64,000 bases of DNA from Paramacrobiotus metropolitanus (lineage: Eukaryota > Tardigrada > Eutardigrada > Parachela > Macrobiotidae), in assembly GCF_019649055.1 (NCBI RefSeq), contig NW_026570243.1, forward strand, positions 1,054,001-1,118,000, in the 5' to 3' direction. Shown here one piece after another: positions 9,738-19,228 of the stretch. The notes below the pieces were generated by a model. The model had not been told where the DNA came from and searched no databases. It saw nothing but the letters and a program-made list of their open reading frames with translations. A program made the translations under genes and the position numbers. Position 1 is the stretch's first letter. Each line of letters opens with the position of its first letter.

Positions 9738-11780
9738 CTATGGTTGGAGGTCGGAGGTCGTGTTCCTCCGGTTGGCCTCCTCCAAATTCCCGTAAAATTT
9801 GAAGTTGTTCGAGTTCCGCTTGTTGTTCGACATCGACTGGCTTTTCCTGTCCGGTTTGTTCCGGGGAGGGTCGACTATGAATTCAGTGTGGATGATGGAC
9901 CGCAAGGCTTTTGTCAGCCGGACGTCGTAGGTCGGTTCTTCGTCCTCCTCGGATGAGTCATCCGAGTCATCCTTCCGCGGTTTATCCGACCTGCAGTTTC
10001 GTACTGACGGGTCGAATTCTTCATCATCATCCTCTTCCTCGGATTCTTCCGAAGGTTGGTTGTCGGAGTCTGTGTCCGGTGAGTCGCTCGAACTTTGTAC
10101 GTCCGAACCGTCCGAGTTATATTCCTCGGATTCTTGCTCATCTTCAGGGTTAACGTCAGGTGTGTTGCCGTGTCCGACTTCTGTGGTCGGTGGCGCACTA
10201 CCTTCTCCGACTTCCGTGGTCGGTGCACCCTGGTCGGCCGTTTCCTTCGGTTGGGTCGGTCGACTCTCTTCGTCCTGTTTCTCCAGGTCGGATGGCTGTG
10301 AGCTTATGTTGCTCAGCCATTGGTTAACTACCGACTTGGTCTTCCGGCTTGAGTTTACCTTCCGTTCTGGTTGCGGAGGGGCTGGTGACGACGGTCTGCC
10401 GTCAATCCAAGTCAAGTCATGGTGAGTCTTCAGCGTCCGGACGACTCCATCAATATTATCGTTGCAAATTATGCAGCGATCAGGTCGGTCAATTTCGCCA
10501 ATTTGCGTGTGCTCAGTTGGCTTCTTCAGGTCATTGACGAATTTGACTTCCTTCGGAAAGTGTTCCGTGATTGGCGGTAACGGGTCGGGGATCGTCCTTG
10601 TTATTGAGGTGTCCTCGCCGTACCGTTTCCAAAACGCAGTTGTAGTCGATTCTCCGTACAACTGTACTTGTCGCATGTAACTGAAGAGTGCTCCGCCTAG
10701 TTCTTGGCAGGGTATCTCCAGAGGGCGTGGTACTGGAAGTCCGTATTCCATGTACTGCCGATGAATTGGGACTCGTTCGTCTTCCCAAGCTTCATCGTCG
10801 ATGTCTTCGGCGAGAGCCAATACAGGTTCGCATGTCCGTTGTGCTTCCTGTATCTGGTCCGTGGTCACCGCTCCGTTCTGTTGGAGAGTGGCCATCATCT
10901 CCAACGTCCGTCGGTCGAGAAAGTGTTGTATTCCCGTAAACCAAGTCCGGTACTTTTGTTGGACTTCTAAGATGGCATCCGCTTCCGTTGCGGATGCCTC
11001 TGGTATCGGGATAGACTTTACTGCCGTCTTCAGTATGCGTTTCTTCGGACGTAGTTTTCCAGTTCGTATCCTTTCTTCGTACGCTTCAATGGCGTTGTGC
11101 AGTTGCATCTCCTCGATCAGAGTCCGGTTGGTATCCCGGCAGTCACGGCAAATGTTGGGCGGGGGGTTTGACGGGTGATCAAGCCGACTTATCCTCGCTT
11201 CAGTTATTACCGTGCCCGATGCCTCTGGTATCGGGATAGACTGCACTACCGTCATTCCTCCAGGTCGTTCCGGATTAGGAATGGGCGTTAACACGAAGGT
11301 GAACTTGGAATGAAGGTAATCACATCCAAGTAACACTGGGATATCCGCGTTGTTCGGTTGAACGTGGAATGTATGATGGCTCGTAAATCCCTGCAGCGTT
11401 ACCGGTACGGTGCAGCAGTGGGTTACGGTGAAGGCAACTTGTCCGCCTACGCCAAGTATCCGAGTGTAATGGCCAAGAGGTTGCATTGGCAGGTCGTTTT
11501 GTTCGCAGAATCGTTGTTCGATCAGCGAAGTCTCTGCTCCTGTGTCGAGCATCGCCATAGTGGGCGTCGGTCCGATCTGGATTGCGTGTGTCCAGGCTCT
11601 GACCGTCTTCGGTTTCTTGTGAGTCCCTTTTTCGAAGGTCACTTCCCGTACAGTCGGTGTGACGGGAATTAAGGAGGCTGATCCGCCTTCTGTTGGCGTC
11701 AGCGTACCTTGAATTGGTTCCACTTCGGTTGCGACCACTTCATGTACCTGAGGTCGGTTAGCTACTCCGTCCTCCAGCAC
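9738..11780 (-). CDS. Retroelement protease region with acidic tail
   Basis: This is the protease part of the large element. A retropepsin-type active site, AMLDTGAETSLIEQ, lies near 11.55 kb, followed by a hydrophobic stretch and a VLLGCDYL-like second motif. This is the normal layout of a one-Asp half-protease that works as a dimer. Downstream is an unusual extension: two repeats of an SIPIPEAS motif, a Cys-containing segment (CIICND), and a very acidic Ser/Asp/Glu tail with repeated PTTEVG words. The same PTTEVG word recurs many times in the upstream frame, showing that low-complexity sequence has spread within this element. Confidence 0.75.
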   Translation of the reverse strand: MLEDGVANRPQVHEVVATEVEPIQGTLTPTEGGSASLIPVTPTVREVTFEKGTHKKPKTVRAWTHAIQIGPTPTMAMLDTGAETSLIEQRFCEQNDLPMQPLGHYTRILGVGGQVAFTVTHCCTVPVTLQGFTSHHTFHVQPNNADIPVLLGCDYLHSKFTFVLTPIPNPERPGGMTVVQSIPIPEASGTVITEARISRLDHPSNPPPNICRDCRDTNRTLIEEMQLHNAIEAYEERIRTGKLRPKKRILKTAVKSIPIPEASATEADAILEVQQKYRTWFTGIQHFLDRRTLEMMATLQQNGAVTTDQIQEAQRTCEPVLALAEDIDDEAWEDERVPIHRQYMEYGLPVPRPLEIPCQELGGALFSYMRQVQLYGESTTTAFWKRYGEDTSITRTIPDPLPPITEHFPKEVKFVNDLKKPTEHTQIGEIDRPDRCIICNDNIDGVVRTLKTHHDLTWIDGRPSSPAPPQPERKVNSSRKTKSVVNQWLSNISSQPSDLEKQDEESRPTQPKETADQGAPTTEVGEGSAPPTTEVGHGNTPDVNPEDEQESEEYNSDGSDVQSSSDSPDTDSDNQPSEESEEEDDDEEFDPSVRNCRSDKPRKDDSDDSSEEDEEPTYDVRLTKALRSIIHTEFIVDPPRNKPDRKSQSMSNNKRNSNNFKFYGNLEEANRRNTTSDLQP

Positions 11781-11924
11781 GTCGGTGGGAGTTTCGAACC
11801 GTCGTGTTTGTTCTCGTATCCGTTCTTCTATCGAGGTTTCTGTTGGCCTCCGTCGTGTTGTAGTCGGTTCTTCTATCGAGGTTTCCGAGACTTGCTACCA
11901 GTAGTCCGAACGTCCGAGATCCGG

Positions 11925-12734
11925 CTACTGTTCTAGCCGGTTGAGGTTGTTGCTGGGAGAGGTCCGACTCCTGCTGCAGCCAGTGAGCGGGTGCCTGTGC
12001 TTCCAGAGGAATGTTTCCCATATTTCGACTTCTCCTTCCGATTCTTCGGTGAGGTCGATAGCTGCCATTGTTGCAGCGTATCTATCCGTTGCGCGTCCGG
12101 ATGATACATTGGGGAAGTTTCTGTTGCCCCTTTGCGTGAATCGGCGTCCCGGTCCTCCGCGTCTTGGCCCTTGTCTGGGCTGCTCGGTTGAGTTTCTTCT
12201 CACCGGCAGTCCGGTCCAGCTTCCGTGGCCGGTCCGTCCTGCGTCACTTTCTGTGGCGGGCGGCGCAGTCACATTGTTCGTGCTGCGTAGGTCGGGCATT
12301 TCTTGCGTTCCGACCTCCGACGTTCCAGTGCCAAGTTGAGGCGCTGGGTCGGCCGGTCCGGGCAATCCCTGCGTTCCGGCCTCCGACGTTCCAACGCCAA
12401 GTTGATGCGCTGGGTCGGGTAAGTCGGGCATTCGTTGCGTTCCGGTCCGGATTTCAATTTTGCCATTGTTGACAAAAATTCCGAGTCGTTCTGCCATTGT
12501 TCTGGCCGTTGTGGCTTCATCTGTTGGAGCCATCAATGCGTTGACGAATTCTTCTTCCGTGCTGTTATGGTCCAGACCTAGTTGTCTGACCAAGGCATCC
12601 ATCCGTTGGATGACTTCCCCTTCTGTTGTGGGTATGGGCGATTCTCTCCGGTTAAAGTGAAGTTGGTTAGTAGGGTTATCCTTGTCCGGTGGTTCGGTGG
12701 GATGTCGCAGGTCGAATGAGTCACCGGGGCTCAT
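11925..12734 (-). CDS. Retroelement linker frame between Gag and protease
   Basis: An open stretch of about 269 residues within the large LTR element, between the Gag zinc knuckle and the protease. It contains two or three imperfect copies of a repeat around GTSEAGTQ.LPDPA, plus an Arg/Gly-rich segment near the end. No domain is recognised. It is probably a Gag- or Pol-derived spacer rather than a separate function. Confidence 0.45.
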   Translation of the reverse strand: MSPGDSFDLRHPTEPPDKDNPTNQLHFNRRESPIPTTEGEVIQRMDALVRQLGLDHNSTEEEFVNALMAPTDEATTARTMAERLGIFVNNGKIEIRTGTQRMPDLPDPAHQLGVGTSEAGTQGLPGPADPAPQLGTGTSEVGTQEMPDLRSTNNVTAPPATESDAGRTGHGSWTGLPVRRNSTEQPRQGPRRGGPGRRFTQRGNRNFPNVSSGRATDRYAATMAAIDLTEESEGEVEIWETFLWKHRHPLTGCSRSRTSPSNNLNRLEQ

Positions 12735-12911
12735 CGACCTTAGGCGTTTCCCGAGGAGTTTCCCCGAGCCGGCCCATTGTTGGGTGACGGCGAGCCAAAG
12801 GGCTGATGTGGCGGTAGCATTTGCCGCTGTTCCGGAGATCCCTGTTGACCTCCACCGCTATTCCCGCGGTTTCCGCCCGACCCGTTTCCTGAGCCGGCCT
12901 GCTGGTTTCCG

Positions 12912-14309
12912 TTACCAGCACCGCCCGAGCCTCCTCCTTGTTGGCGTTGGCGCGGGGGGTGGCACGATCTGTGCCGAGTTCGGGTTGGCCGAACCCAACG
13001 GTCCTCCCGTCAGGTATCGCGTATGCCAATCCTCATACCAGCGGCGATTCGGGTTGTCCTGCACCCGAGTGCCGATGAACGCGCAGCGTGCCTGGGGATG
13101 GTTCCCGAACTTGCAGAAGTGGCAAGTAAAGCTGTCCGCCAGCGTCCACTGAAGGAACAGTTGTTCCATCTTATCCGCATAAGTCGTAAACTGCCGAGCA
13201 CCTTGTTGTGCTTGGGAAGGTCGGTTACCCTGTTGGTTTCCGCCTCCGCCGCGGTTAAAGTTACCGCGGCCGCGATTTCCGCCGCCACGTCCTTTTCCGC
13301 GACCGTAGCCTCCGCCGCCGAATCCTTGTGTCGGACTCTGACCGTACGCGGAGTATCCCTGGTTTGGGTTTTGGTTGTACCCAGAACTTCCGTTGTTCTG
13401 GTTGCTTCCAGAGCCAGGACTTTGGCCTCCGTAGTTGTTTACTGGGGCTCCGGCTGCTGGTTGGGGTGCTGCCAAGTTGACAGCTGCCACTCCTGCCCAG
13501 GTCGGTTGCTGGACCGGCATCATTTGCGCTGGTGGCGTTATCGGTGTGGTCGGTTGCACGTATGTTGCCGAGGGACTTTGATATCCCGGCATCATGTACG
13601 GCTGGTACACTGTTTGTACTGGTGCCTGCGGTAAAGGAGCTGGTGTCGGCGTTGTTGCTCGGACCCGGGCATAGTCTGTATCCCGTGATCCCTTCACCAC
13701 GTCGTACATCTCCTTTCCGTTCACGAACTGACGTATGTAGTCACGCAGTTCTACCGGAGTCGCCGGCATACGAATCTCCAAGGCTTCTCGTAGCTTGGGT
13801 TCGTGAATGTTATCCTTCAGATGGAAAAGTGCCATCTGGTCCGTGATGGTGTCACATCGGGACTTGATGTTCATCATGGCGTCATAGTACTGTTCCGGCG
13901 TCTCTTGTCCGAAACGGTACTTTCGTTTGGCCATGGCGGTTACGGCATTAATTTCCTTGTTCTTGTCTCCGAACCGCTCTTCGAATTTAGTCAACCACAC
14001 GTTGACTGGCCATCCTCCGGCTGGTTCGCTGCCGGCGGTGTCCCGGTGCCACTGTGCTGCTTGGCCTTCAAGTCGCGAGATAAGGTCGGTCATGAACGTG
14101 TGGTCCGATTCATGCCATTCCTGTGCTTCCGCGTACAATCGACGGATTTGTTTTAACCATCCTTCCAGTTTGTTATGGTCGCCATCGAATTCCGGTAGTT
14201 TCTGTGTACGTCCGCGGGCACATACGCGTATCATTGTTTCCTGGAATGCCCGGGTAGCCGCTTGTTGGGCGTCCGCGGCATAGGGTGGTGGGGAGGGTTT
14301 GCTTCCCAA
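12912..14309 (-). CDS. Retroelement Gag region (capsid-like plus zinc knuckle)
   Basis: This is the Gag part of the large LTR element. The N-terminal half has a retrotransposon capsid-like pattern (LPEFDGDHNKLEGWLKQI, then aromatic and helix-rich sequence with WLTKFEERFG). The middle is Pro/Gln/Thr-rich, followed by a Gly/Arg/Asn-rich RNA-binding stretch with GRGKGRGGGNRGRG. A CCHC-type zinc knuckle, CHFCKFGNHPQARC, follows. The layout is the standard capsid then nucleocapsid order of LTR elements. Confidence 0.75.
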   Translation of the reverse strand: MGSKPSPPPYAADAQQAATRAFQETMIRVCARGRTQKLPEFDGDHNKLEGWLKQIRRLYAEAQEWHESDHTFMTDLISRLEGQAAQWHRDTAGSEPAGGWPVNVWLTKFEERFGDKNKEINAVTAMAKRKYRFGQETPEQYYDAMMNIKSRCDTITDQMALFHLKDNIHEPKLREALEIRMPATPVELRDYIRQFVNGKEMYDVVKGSRDTDYARVRATTPTPAPLPQAPVQTVYQPYMMPGYQSPSATYVQPTTPITPPAQMMPVQQPTWAGVAAVNLAAPQPAAGAPVNNYGGQSPGSGSNQNNGSSGYNQNPNQGYSAYGQSPTQGFGGGGYGRGKGRGGGNRGRGNFNRGGGGNQQGNRPSQAQQGARQFTTYADKMEQLFLQWTLADSFTCHFCKFGNHPQARCAFIGTRVQDNPNRRWYEDWHTRYLTGGPLGSANPNSAQIVPPPAPTPTRRRLGRCW

Positions 14310-17300
14310 CCTTGTTCCGCATGGTATCCCCGACCTTGTTGGTCTGGGTAATACTGGTTCTGTTGCTCCGGATATCCATAATTCTGTTGTTGTGGATATC
14401 CTCGACCTTGTTGGTCTGGGTATGCCCGACCTTGTTGGTCTGGGTATCCAGCCGGGTACGGTTCCGGCTGAGGAGCTGGTGCTCGTGGTGGCCGTTGTGG
14501 CTGTTGGTAGAATCCCGGTGGAAGGTCGTTCACCCTTCCATGCTGACTTCTGAACGGCCTTCTCGGTGGTGCCCGACCTTCTGTTGGTCGGAACCGAGGC
14601 ACGTTCTGCGAGTCTTGTGGGTAGTCGGCGGGGGGGCGTTCCGGATTCGGTTGTCCGCTTCGTCCTCCTGGAGGTAGGTCGTTATTGTATGACCTAGCTC
14701 GTTCACGCCGGTAATCGGAGTCGCTTATCGTCAAGCGGCCGAAGTCATCCATGTTGGGATGTGAGCTTGTTCGCTCTCCCAGTCGCCGTCCTGCGCCCCA
14801 TTGACTAGGCGCTGGTCCATTCGGGTGGGACGTGGTGGGCGCTGGCGCATGCATCGATGTGTGTGTTGCATACGTGGTACTAGTGTAGGTACCTGACGTG
14901 GCCGTCGTCGTTGTCGGCACGTTTGACGTTGGCACATGTGGTGCCGCAGTCGACGTATTCCGTTCCGGTTCTGGACGGTGGGGCAGAGGCTGTTGCTGCG
15001 GAGGAGTTCCGATGAGCGGGTTAGTTGTCACCACGCCCACGAAGAAGTTCTGTTCCTTCTTCTCCTCTTTGGGTTTAATGTCCCACAGGATATCTCGGAC
15101 TGTTTGCAACGGTTCGAAGTGGAAATCCGTTGCCATCGAAGTCCTGTAGGATGGAGGCTCCGTCCTGGATTGTTCCAGGTGTTTCGTTTCCTCCTGGAGA
15201 CAGCGTACCTCCGTATCCAAGTCGTCGGTATACGTGGTCATCTCGTCGATATATCGATTTAAGTCATCGATATATTTATCCGCGTCCAGACCGTAGTTGT
15301 ACAGGTCGTTTTCGCGGACTTCCAAGTGTGCGATGCGGTTCTGTTGCGCTTCGTACACCTTCTGGGCTTCTGCCAGGCTGTGTTCCAGCTGTGCTCGGAG
15401 TCTTTGTTCTTCCTTCAGCACATCATTTAGTCCGTGGACCTGGTCGGCCAATTGGGCGTTTGCTTGTTCCAGGTCGGTGGTGGCTCTACTTCGGTCGGGT
15501 GAGGCAGGTTGCTGGCCGTAGTGAGCCATTAGCTGTCGTCCTGCCCTGACCAGGAGAGTTTCCATCTCCCTTTCGAGTTGTTCAATGCGATGTTTCTGCC
15601 GGTCGACCTCGTCGTCGGCCTGCTTGAGTTCGACAATGTATCTGTCGACCTCGTTCCGGTATACTTCGGCCTCTTCATTGGCCTGCTTCAGCTGTTGGTG
15701 GAACGTCCCTGCTGCCAGTTCCGATTCGACCAAGGCTGTTTGTGTGTCAGCCAGGTCTTTTTCCACGGTGGCAAGGCGTCTCTTCAGTTCGAAGACCGAT
15801 TCCACTGACGTTGCAAGTGTACTTCGGAGTCGTTCAATCTCCTCGAAGTCGTACCGACATGGGTTGTCGGACCTCTTGAGGTGACTCTCCAAATGTTCGA
15901 TGCGGCGCTGTTGCGCGGCTATGCCATTGTTGGCTTCAGCGAGTTCCTTCTCCCATCGCTTCCGTTCGAGCTTATGGGTGTCCTCCGATCGCGACATCTG
16001 ATTTTCCGTGGAGTTAACGATTTGGTCGGCCAGGACGATTTGTGTTATCAAATCCTGGCATCGTTTCCGGAGTCGATCGATGTCTTCGATCTTTTCTGGA
16101 GGTGTGGATGCAATCCACTTCCGTGCCGTGTACTCAAGCGTGCTTGCTTGGTACCTGTGGTTACCCAAGTGGGGTGCCACTGGCGTTCGGAAGAATCCAT
16201 CCCTGCTGCTGGGACGTGACACTTGTGTCGTGTCAAATACGTCGTCCATGGGTGGTGGTGTTCCACTACCCGAGTCGCCAAGTTCGAACATGAGTGGCGA
16301 CCTCTTCTTCAGTAGGTCGACAGGTCGACTTGTTGGCGACTTGTCGGACTTCACCTTCGGTTGAGTTTCTGTTGCTCGGGTCGACCTGCCTTCCGTTGGC
16401 GAAGGTCGACTTAACGGTGAGATAGCCTTTTCGTTAGGCATCGGTATGTTGGTTGGTGATCCAGCCGGGTGAGGTCCACTTCGTGGCGGGGCCTCGGTTT
16501 CTCCCGTTTTGGCCGGTAGTTTAGGCCACTGGATATCCATATCCGACCTGTTGTCCACTGGCTTCTGTTCCAGGGAGGTCGGTTGTACTTGACCGGCTTG
16601 GTGTTGTCCGACCCTTGAGGTCGGTGGAAGTTGTCCGACCTCGGTTCTGACTTGTGTTGTCGGACGAGGTCCGACCTCCATGGTCTGCCTTTGTTGACCG
16701 ACCTTGGTCGGTGGGAGTAGTCCAACCTCAGTTCCGACTTGTGTTGTCGGGTGAGGTCCGACCTGAGTAGGCGGCTCCTGTTGACCAACCTCCTTGGTCG
16801 GTGGACTTCCATCTTTCTTGGTCGGCGAAATCCTCCCGACTTCTGTTGTCGGTTGGACTTGGCCAACTTCCTTGGTTGGTGATTGCTGTAGTCTTCCGAC
16901 CTCAATTCCGACTTGTGTTGTCAGATGAGGTCCGACCTCCGGTTGAGGATAACCGACCTCCGAGGTCGGTTTCCGTTGACCGTCCTTAGAGGTTGGTGAA
17001 GCCCTACCGACTTCTGTGGTCGGTTGGACTTGACCGATTTCCGTTATCGGTTGCTTCTCTCCGACCTTCGAGGTCGGTGAAGTCGCTCTACCCGAGTTGG
17101 GCGATGTCGACCTCTTCACGTCATCCGTCTGGTTGGGTGATGTGTGTCCGGCGTCGGTGACTTTCGTAGTCGTTACCGACTCCTGAGCTTTCTGTGAGCT
17201 CAGTTGAAGTCCTTCTGTTGAGTCCGTAGAGGTCGGTACACCATGTGGGTGTTCCGCCTCGGCATGAGACAATGTGGTCTCAGCCTGCAGTTTCTCCATT

Positions 17301-17587
17301 TTTCCCCCGGTCGGGTGGGACGGGGCTGCTAAGCCAGCTCGGGGCTCGAGGAACGTCTTGTCGTGGGCGTCCTCGAAGCTGTCATCGGACGTTGGGTTGG
17401 AATCGGCGAGGAGGATCCGCTCGTTGCGCTTCTCCCTTGCCTCGGCCGACTTCGTTGAGTCCGTTGATGACGGCTGACTTTTATCCTGACCGGAGTGCCG
17501 TAGTGCATACGGCGCGTTGGAGGTCAGGCGCCGCGAATAGTCCGTGTTGAACTTTCGGGCGTATTCGTTTTCCTTCGGGTTCGACAT
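14231..17587 (-). CDS. Retroelement upstream frame: PTTEVG repeats, coiled coil, QQGRGYP repeats
   Basis: A long frame lies 5' of Gag in the large LTR element, with its first ATG at 17587. Residues of about the first third contain more than ten degenerate copies of a 10-14 residue unit around EVGQVQPTTEVGR, written in DNA as repeated GGTCGG words. The middle third is a strongly charged coiled coil with many Leu/Glu/Arg heptads. The C-terminal part is Pro/Tyr/Gln-rich with tandem YPDQQGRG units. It overlaps the start of the Gag frame. Most Ty3/gypsy elements have nothing like it before Gag. Function unknown; a structural or scaffold role is only a guess. Confidence 0.6.
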   Translation of the reverse strand: MSNPKENEYARKFNTDYSRRLTSNAPYALRHSGQDKSQPSSTDSTKSAEAREKRNERILLADSNPTSDDSFEDAHDKTFLEPRAGLAAPSHPTGGKMEKLQAETTLSHAEAEHPHGVPTSTDSTEGLQLSSQKAQESVTTTKVTDAGHTSPNQTDDVKRSTSPNSGRATSPTSKVGEKQPITEIGQVQPTTEVGRASPTSKDGQRKPTSEVGYPQPEVGPHLTTQVGIEVGRLQQSPTKEVGQVQPTTEVGRISPTKKDGSPPTKEVGQQEPPTQVGPHPTTQVGTEVGLLPPTKVGQQRQTMEVGPRPTTQVRTEVGQLPPTSRVGQHQAGQVQPTSLEQKPVDNRSDMDIQWPKLPAKTGETEAPPRSGPHPAGSPTNIPMPNEKAISPLSRPSPTEGRSTRATETQPKVKSDKSPTSRPVDLLKKRSPLMFELGDSGSGTPPPMDDVFDTTQVSRPSSRDGFFRTPVAPHLGNHRYQASTLEYTARKWIASTPPEKIEDIDRLRKRCQDLITQIVLADQIVNSTENQMSRSEDTHKLERKRWEKELAEANNGIAAQQRRIEHLESHLKRSDNPCRYDFEEIERLRSTLATSVESVFELKRRLATVEKDLADTQTALVESELAAGTFHQQLKQANEEAEVYRNEVDRYIVELKQADDEVDRQKHRIEQLEREMETLLVRAGRQLMAHYGQQPASPDRSRATTDLEQANAQLADQVHGLNDVLKEEQRLRAQLEHSLAEAQKVYEAQQNRIAHLEVRENDLYNYGLDADKYIDDLNRYIDEMTTYTDDLDTEVRCLQEETKHLEQSRTEPPSYRTSMATDFHFEPLQTVRDILWDIKPKEEKKEQNFFVGVVTTNPLIGTPPQQQPLPHRPEPERNTSTAAPHVPTSNVPTTTTATSGTYTSTTYATHTSMHAPAPTTSHPNGPAPSQWGAGRRLGERTSSHPNMDDFGRLTISDSDYRRERARSYNNDLPPGGRSGQPNPERPPADYPQDSQNVPRFRPTEGRAPPRRPFRSQHGRVNDLPPGFYQQPQRPPRAPAPQPEPYPAGYPDQQGRAYPDQQGRGYPQQQNYGYPEQQNQYYPDQQGRGYHAEQGWEANPPHHPMPRTPNKRLPGHSRKQ

Positions 17588-17630
17588 TGTTGTCGGGTCA
17601 GGTCGGTTCAAGTGGAACCAACGAGAGACT

Positions 17631-18900
17631 TGTACTGTTGTACAGTAAATTGAACAATCCCTTATGTGGGGATGTTCAATTGAATCAGGAACGTCTTTGG
17701 GTTCAGGAACTTCCGAGGGTCAGGATGGTCCGACTTGTTGTTGTTGTTGTTGTGTTGATGTGTCTGTGTATGACTCAGTACACAACGTTACAATACAGTA
17801 CTATGGTACAGTACAGTATGATAAGGTACTACAGTAGAGTACGTCCTATACTACTGTGCTGACCAGTATGACGTCACAGGGCTAAGTGGTCTTGCACTTC
17901 ACTGCCTACGTCACAGAATGCGAGCCGCGTGCAAAATTTAAAAAATGATGATTCACGCCTATGTTAAGCTTTATGGGAAGTTTCCCTGCACGCTGATTGG
18001 CTAGCCTCAAAGTACTGAAAATCGAGCGTTCTGACGTCACAAGGAAATTCGAGAATTTTCGCGCTTATTTTCGCGGAAAAACAAGAATATTTTTAGGTCG
18101 ATCAGAGATGTTTTCTGGTCGAAATTTTAATTTTTAACCGTTAGAAATAATTTCTAGGTTCTTTAGAAATTTTTCTGACGGTGGAATGTCCGTCGAAATG
18201 AAAAAGAAAGTGAATGACCGACCTCTGGTCAGTTACACAGAGTGGTCCATTAGGTCGGTAAAGTAATTTTGTAGGTCGGTTTCTCCGACGAAAACTAACT
18301 TTTTACCGTAGAAAAATTATTTCTAGTTCTTAGAAATAAGTTTAAACCGTAGGAAACTAGGAATCTACCTAGATTCGACCTGTGTCGACCTGTAACCAGG
18401 ACTTTACCGTATGTTACTGGTGTCCGTGGAGGTCGGTGATCCGCCGTTGGGAGGTCGATTTCCGTTAGAGTTGCGGGTCGCCGTTCAAGGCGAAGGTCCC
18501 CGATTGTTGAGAGGCTCCTTCTGGGCGCTGCAGGCTACTGTCCGAGCCTGATCCGTCAGTTGGGATTGGGGAAGTTCCCGTTCGTCCGTCTGGGGCAGTC
18601 AGCCGAAGTGCTCTCCTTGTGTGGAAGAGCCAAAAGATAGGGCAAGCGAAGGTGGCAGGGATCGCTTTTGCGATCAACCTGTTGCTACCACAGTCGCTAG
18701 ACAGCAAAGACCAGGTTGAAGCAGAGGCTGCGTTCGCAGTCAATCTGACTTTCAACCACGGGTTCTCCGAAGTTCTCCGCGAAATTATGCCTTTACCGTC
18801 TCCTCAAAGGATCCGGTAGAACGAAAAACCAGACGATCTGCTTACCATGTGACAGGCAAGCACAGAGAGCTCACAGGTGACTTTATTGTACAAATAAAGT
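17631..18900 (-). promoter_or_regulatory. LTR/promoter region of the large retroelement (approximate)
   Basis: Non-coding stretch upstream of the element's first frame, carrying promoter-like signals for minus-strand transcription. Three CRE-like sites are present: TGACGTCA at 17869-17876, TACGTCA at 17907-17913 and TGACGTCA at 18032-18039. An inverted CCAAT box lies at 17995-18002, and an ATAAAG TATA-like motif on the minus strand at 17969-17974. The inner edge is put near the TG at 17631; the outer edge is a guess because the other LTR lies outside the window. I could not identify a primer-binding site with confidence. A short (TTG)n run lies at about 17736-17756. Confidence 0.5.
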
Positions 18901-19228
18901 GGAGCAAATGCCGCGTGAATGCGGGGAAAAACACAACAAAGGCCAGTGTCTGGCAGAAATCAGCAAGTCAAGTTGCTGCGAGCTAGTTCTAGAGCGTAAT
19001 GAAATGTAGAGAAAGAAATGTGCTGGCGGCAACGGCGTCACGCTGTCCAGACACATGGAATGTGAGTGCGCAGACTGGACTCGTATCCAACGCGAGCGAA
19101 TATACGCTGAGTCATACAGCGAGAGAGAGGAGCGAGAGAGCAAGTATGCTCAGTGAGTGCGCCCGCGGTGTATCCGCATAGGCGGAGAGTGCAGTGCAGC
19201 CACTCACGTACGTACAAGAGAGGGCGAA
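18901..19228. other. Non-coding stretch between retroelement and host gene block
   Basis: There is no supportable gene here. It contains a degenerate purine run of GAGAG words at about 19115-19145 and lies downstream of the small membrane-protein gene. The true right boundary of the retroelement may fall in or just before it. Confidence 0.4.

Larger units (their letters stand above)
1..18900 (-). mobile_element. Giant Ty3/gypsy-class LTR retroelement, minus strand, left end outside window
   Basis: A retroelement fossil read right to left. The parts, in its own 5' to 3' order, are an LTR/promoter region (about 18.9-17.6 kb), an upstream repeat and coiled-coil frame, Gag, a linker frame, protease, reverse transcriptase with RNase H, integrase, and a long third frame that leaves the window. 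The order protease-RT-RNase H-integrase and the RT motif YIDD place it in Ty3/gypsy (Metaviridae). More than 18 kb is visible, which is far above the usual 5-10 kb. Only one end is visible, so LTR length, target duplication and LTR-based age cannot be given. Long open frames suggest a fairly recent copy. Pol lies in several frames, so it carries a few breaks or uses recoding; I do not resolve which. Its high GC content and many GGTCGG words contrast with the AT-rich host DNA. The right boundary is approximate. Confidence 0.85.

Noticed and set aside
1-17600. Many plus-strand frames of 60-200 codons across the retroelement
   Set aside because: They are mirror frames of the long minus-strand retroelement frames and have no family motifs of their own.
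18465-18755. Minus-strand 96-codon frame in the LTR region
   Set aside because: No recognisable motif; it lies in the probable LTR and is likely chance.
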